Source: Diplolepis rosae (lineage: Eukaryota > Arthropoda > Insecta > Hymenoptera > Diplolepididae). From it: DNA of 64,000 nt. The notes beneath the pieces are model-generated. The model ran no database searches. It had not been told where the DNA came from and saw only the letters and a program-made list of their open reading frames with translations. Below, one piece after another: positions 60,895-64,000 of the stretch. Both the position numbers and the translations under genes were made by a program. Every line of letters starts with the position of its first letter. Position 1 is the stretch's first letter. Location: contig JAPYXD010000701.1 of NCBI GenBank assembly GCA_030998225.1, positions 10,648,501 through 10,712,500 of the forward strand. The letters run 5' to 3'.

Positions 60895-61912
60895 GGACAT
60901 TCTTTTGCAAATCGTACGGATTTCAGAAAAAAAAAATTGTTCACTTTTTTAAAAGTCTTGAATTTTTTTTTGTGGGATCTTTTTTTTAATTTAATCAACA
61001 CATATATCGGTATTTTCGAAAAAAAAAATTTTTTTGAGAGATATATTAATTTAAACTTTTGATAAAATTGGACTAAATGCTAAATTCTCTTGTGCTTAAA
61101 ATTCATTATCTCTGGTTGAAATAATCAAATCGATTTCGAGTCTGTTTCATTTTCTAGCTTATTAAGTTAAGTTTTCAGATAAATATTCCTATAATTTTTA
61201 TTTTTTTAATTAATTACAGATAAAAGCAATTTAATTGTTTAAACAATTTTTGTATGTTTACCCTCTCAGTAGAAAAATTTGAAAAAACTTGTATCATATG
61301 CGCTATGTCTCAATATAACTAACGCCTAATTAATAAAAGTGGAGACTTAATTGGATCGGAAGATATTAAATATTTTTGAGCGCGCGACGTGTTTAATCAT
61401 GTCCGAGTCAAACAAAAGCACGTTATGTCTCGAGGAAGTCTAGTTTGCGGCTCGACTCGGAAATGATTAAACACGTCGGGTGATCAAAATAATTAATAAT
61501 ATCTTCCGATCTAATTGAGTCTCCACTTTTATTAAATATGCGCTAGTTATATTGAGACATAGCGCATATGATAGTATTTTTTCCAAATTTTTCTACTGAG
61601 GGGGCAAACATGCAAAAATTGTTTAAACAATTAAATTGCTTACATTTGTAGTTAATTAACAAAATAAAAATTATAAAAATATTTATCTGAGAACCTAACG
61701 TAATAAGCTAGAAAATGAAACAAACCCAGAATCGATTTGATTATTTTAACCGGAGATAATCAATTTTAAGTAAAAGAGAATTTAGCATTTTATCCAATTT
61801 TATTAAAAGTTGAAATTTATATCTCTCAAAAAACATTTTTTTTTTCGAAAATCCCGATATACGTGTTGGTTCTGACATGGGTGTACGATTCGCAAAAGAA
61901 TGTCCCATATGC
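60895..61912. repeat. ~0.5-kb-arm palindrome
   Basis: 60895-61428 and 61475-61912 are inverted copies. The outer ends are GGGACATTCTTTTGCAAATC and the complement, and the inner part CGTGTTTAATCATGTCCGAG and the complement. The short centre (61430-61470) is unpaired. Non-coding foldback element. Confidence 0.85.
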
Positions 61913-62591
61913 CGAATTTCGGGCTGCTTAAAATCTCATTCATAAAAAAGGAAAATATTTTCGGAATATCGGAAAAAAACTTTCGGATTTGGGTGAAAGT
62001 TTAAAAAAAGAAAATAGTTTATTAAAATCCGAAGGACACTTTCGGTAATTGTGAAAAAGAGTGTTCGTTTTTAACTTTTGTAATATGTGATTGATAATTT
62101 CCGATATTGAGAAAATTATCTCCGAAATATAGCAAATCGGTTTCTTATTTTCGGGATTTCGTCTTCGGATGCGACTAAAATACGTCTTTAGTATATTCCG
62201 AAAATGATTTTCTGATTTTCGGAACGACTTATTCAACACATTTGAAAGTCATTTCCGAATTTGCGGAATTTCGTTTTCGGAGCAAAACAGAACGCGATTT
62301 ACCGAAATTCAGATAATGGTTTTCTGATTCTCAGAATGTCATTTTCTAAACATTTGAAAATCATATTCTACTTCATTAAATTATGATTTATGTAAAGTAT
62401 ATAAATTAATTATTTATTTACTATCAATTAATGGAAATTTTAATTTTATTTATATAATATTCATTTAATAATTATTTTGCTTAATGATTATATTTATTAA
62501 TTAAAAGTATTGTACCTTGTAAGTAACTCCGATGAAAATATGTGAAATTAGCGACAGCAACCTTTTTTGTATTTTCTAGATTTTAATAAAT
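61913..62591. other. No gene seen
   Basis: 61920-62350 repeats words of the ATTTCGGA/TTCGGAAT type in both orientations, perhaps an old palindromic element. The 99-codon minus frame there is repeat-derived. Confidence 0.4.
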
Positions 62592-62631
62592 ATCACTGAT
62601 AAGGGCTCCGATCAGAGCCGAAACGTTTGAT
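62592..62631 (+). other. Hammerhead-ribozyme-like motif (Penelope type)
   Basis: AUCA/UGAU helix I, core CUGAUAA (one G to A change from CUGANGA), helix II GGCUC/GAGCC with a 6-nt loop and an extra G at its base, GAA, ACGU and the GUU triplet are all in order. The core change probably abolishes cleavage. Confidence 0.45.
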
Positions 62632-62839
62632 TAAATTTGACTTAATCATTTTATGGACCCTAAAGCCAGTTTTCCAACAACATACCATTCTATTATATTT
62701 ATTAATACTCAATATTTGTTTAAACTCTGATTTCTTTTGAATAAATAATTATTTTTAGAAAATGTAACATATATGTTCTGATAGTGCTCATAAATTTCTA
62801 CTAATTTTCTTAATAATATTTTTCGATTAAACCAAAATT

Positions 62840-62915
62840 AGAAAAGTTCCTGAGCAGTCTACCGGCAATCGAAAGACCTGAGCTCGAGTCCCAGCGCAGT
62901 CGAAAGCGTTTTTTT
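62840..62915 (+). repeat. Possible tRNA-derived SINE head
   Basis: GAGCTCGAGTCCC resembles a Pol III B box, and CTGAGCAGTCTACCGG 30 bp upstream could be a degenerate A box. No cloverleaf with a proper anticodon stem could be formed, so it is not called a tRNA gene. Confidence 0.3.
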
Positions 62916-62979
62916 TTCCACAGAAAGATTTCAAATTCTTTAAAACAGAATGTTAAAACTTAAACAAAGTCAATATCTA

Positions 62980-64000
62980 AATCCCATTTTCCAATTAAAT
63001 TATACGAGATACGACAACAAATTATAATATAAAATTGTTTACTACACAAAGATCTACAAATTTGAATCGCCATATTTTTTTATAAGATGTATATTTTTCT
63101 TTTTAATTTAAAAAAATACTATTGAAAATCTAAAATTCAATTTTTTAACAATAATATGTGAAATACGAAAAAAACGTAAGTCTAAAATTGTTCGTTTTAA
63201 TGAGATCTTCAAATTTTGTCTGACAGTTTCTGATAAAACATATTATTATTATATTATTGGAGTTACAGAAATGTATACAGAAAATCGAGCGCGAAGCACG
63301 AGTGTCATGGTGAGGATGTGTTTCTTAAGGCTAATAGAGCCTTAAGCAAATTGAATTTCCTTTTTTATTTTAAATCAAAAACAAATTTCGTAACTTTGAG
63401 AAAATGTAATTCACACAAGGAGAAACTTTTCATAGGAAAATATGTTTTATTTTATAATGATAATTCTAAAAAATATTAGGAATCTAGGGAAATCGAGGTG
63501 CAATGGTAATTATATTCCTAGCGAACTGGAAAATTTTCGCAGTCAAAATACTAAAGATTTGAAAAATGATATCAAACTTTAGTATAGGTTATAATACAGT
63601 TTGATACAATCTATATATCTATATAACATATTCCGATGGACTTTGTTAAAATTGCACTTCTTATCAAAATTAAATTTTTAAAATAATTTTATCAACAATA
63701 CCAACTTAGTGTCTAGAGTTTTGCTGCATTGATCTAACACTGTCGGTAATATACTCACAAAATTCGCTAACATTACTTATTTTTATCAAAATTATCCTGT
63801 ATCATTATTAATATTTAAGACATAACAGACCTGTTTCATCAGTAATTTTTTATTCATTTCCCAAAATTTCGAGACGATATTTCATTTTCCGTGGAAATCT
63901 AGTTACAAAATTGTAATTGCCGATAACACTTTACTTTTATATTTTAGAATGCAAAAAATTGCAGAATTTTTACTAAAACAAAGTTAAGGTAGTTTTCATC
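62980..64000. other. AT-rich end of window with diffuse repeats
   Basis: 62990-63250 belongs to the GAGATACG / AAATTTGTAGATC repeat family. 63280-63320 repeats ATCGAGCGCGAAGCACGAGT, as at 18797. 63985-64000 (TTAAGGTAGTTTTCATC) begins another TTAA MITE that runs out of the window. Confidence 0.5.

Noticed and set aside
61940..62239. 99-codon minus-strand frame
   Set aside because: It is made of recurrent TTCGGA words in a decayed repeat; no codon structure beyond the lack of stops.
62860..62905. tRNA gene
   Set aside because: Only a B-box-like word and a weak A box are present; no cloverleaf could be drawn, so at most it is a SINE head.
1..64000. CRISPR arrays, bacterial operons, rRNA genes
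   Set aside because: No regularly spaced identical repeats with unique spacers, no ribosome-binding-site-led gene strings and no rRNA-like sequence were seen; the DNA is plainly eukaryotic.

Overview
The window is AT-rich eukaryotic DNA with short exons, GT-AG introns and very dense DNA-transposon debris. A complete twisted gastrulation (tsg) gene, the many mariner lineages and compact secreted-protein exons point to an insect. A hymenopteran such as a parasitoid or gall wasp would fit, but this is inference and no species can be named from the sequence alone. There are no bacterial features, rRNA genes, CRISPR arrays or operons.

Host genes. (1) Positions 4.5-43.4 kb carry a plus-strand tandem cluster of a fast-evolving secreted gene family. 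Two full five-exon models can be assembled: copy 1 (13262-26591, 243 aa) and copy 2 (31020-43423, 262 aa). A broken copy lies at 4536-5043 and an exon-2 remnant at about 38170-38303. Intron phases are conserved (phase 1 after the signal-peptide exon, then phase 0). The blocks align by eye with trypsin-fold serine proteases, but all three catalytic positions are replaced, so these look like catalytically dead, secreted serine protease homologues. Nothing in the sequence gives their biological role. (2) tsg lies on the minus strand (46946-51306; three coding exons, 244 aa, 24 cysteines). A possible non-coding first exon is near 57.8 kb.

Mobile DNA fills most of the rest. At least 14 mariner-type copies of several lineages are present. 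Several are nested: one inside another at 6.3-8.2 kb; a solo LTR plus a second mariner inside a third at 21.1-24.3 kb; a foldback element inside one at 44.4-46 kb; and a deleted mariner inside another at 47.5-48.9 kb within tsg intron 2. There is a 2000-bp pogo/Tc1-like element (9134-11133) carrying a foldback insertion. There is also a palindromic hAT-type element with an 8-bp target duplication (13503-16257) in intron 1 of copy 1. A LINE with only ORF1 and a poly(A) tail (about 38411-40260) lies in the last intron of copy 2. MITE families with TTAA or TA targets also recur.

Positions 49.5-64 kb cover the tsg 5' intron and upstream region. They are built from TTAA-type MITE ends, approximately 160-bp tandem repeats present in two inverted clusters, and several large palindromes. 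Three hammerhead-ribozyme-like motifs (about 1146-1184 minus, 19956-19995 minus, 62592-62631 plus) resemble those of Penelope-like retroelements. Sequence matches were judged by eye; no alignment program or database was used.
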